5,453 nt of DNA from an uncultured Eubacteriales bacterium (GTDB lineage: Bacteria; Bacillota; Clostridia; UMGS1883), in contig CAJJUC010000155.1 in the NCBI GenBank assembly GCA_905195005.1, positions 1-5,453 of the forward strand, written 5' to 3'. The translations under genes and the position numbers were made by a program. The stretch's first letter is position 1, and each line of letters starts with the position of its first letter. This document shows, piece by piece, positions 5,413 through 5,453 of the stretch. The notes below the pieces were generated by a model. It ran no database searches. It saw only the letters and a program-made list of their open reading frames with translations, and was not told the origin of the DNA.

Positions 5413-5453
5413 AAAAAGGCTGCCGTGCACAGCAGCAGTATTCCCCCGGGAAG
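5406..5453 (-). CDS. Possible 3' end of an upstream gene overlapping feoA
   Basis: In a different frame from feoA, the window edge reads LPGGILLLCTAAFLC and then stops at 5406. The stop overlaps the feoA ATG as ATGCTGA (7 bp). The peptide is hydrophobic, as at the end of a membrane protein. Such an overlap would explain why feoA lacks a clear ribosome binding site. Only 15 codons are visible, so this could be chance. Confidence 0.25.
   Translation of the reverse strand, partial: LPGGILLLCTAAFLC

Noticed and set aside
1..5453. Mobile element, CRISPR, tRNA or rRNA
   Set aside because: I saw no transposase or integrase motif, no spaced direct repeats and no RNA gene; the genes fill the window almost completely.

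Overview
The window reads as a compact bacterial chromosome segment, most likely from a Firmicute of the class Clostridia. This is inferred from a YtrA-type GntR regulator paired with a BcrA/YtrB-like ABC exporter, a DUF5662 protein, strong Shine-Dalgarno sites, TTG and GTG starts, and a mixed base composition. It cannot be placed to genus from sequence alone. No tRNA, rRNA, CRISPR array, insertion sequence or phage gene is visible, and no gene-free stretch exceeds 130 bases.

Layout. (1) 28-879 (+): an AraC/XylS-family regulator with a cysteine-rich cupin sensor domain, closed by a long hairpin (855-898) that spans its stop codon. (2) 880-1006: a short intergenic region holding a near-consensus sigma-A promoter and a perfect 16-bp inverted repeat built from four copies of one octamer. 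(3) 1007-3412 (+): a tightly overlapped four-gene operon of YtrA-like GntR repressor, ABC ATPase, ABC-2 type permease and DUF5662 protein. Every junction overlaps (GTGA, 16 bp, TGATG), so translation is probably coupled. (4) 3381-5412 (-): a convergent feoA-feoB ferrous iron uptake operon. Its terminator and last codons lie inside the end of the DUF5662 gene.

How the genes work together. The GntR repressor probably binds the palindrome over its own promoter and shuts off the whole operon until a signal, by family precedent often cell-envelope or antimicrobial stress, releases it. The ATPase and permease would form a homodimeric exporter. The DUF5662 protein has a His/Asp layout that suggests a metal-dependent HD-type hydrolase. 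FeoB is a full-length GTPase-permease for Fe(II), and FeoA is its small SH3-like partner.

Points most worth checking. feoA carries an apparent one-base deletion: restoring one base gives a normal 76-residue FeoA whose stop forms a GTGA overlap with feoB. The feo terminator is embedded in the coding sequence of a convergent gene. The octamer-based operator has unusual double-dyad geometry. None of these amounts to a clearly new system, but the GntR-ABC-DUF5662 operon is the least described part.
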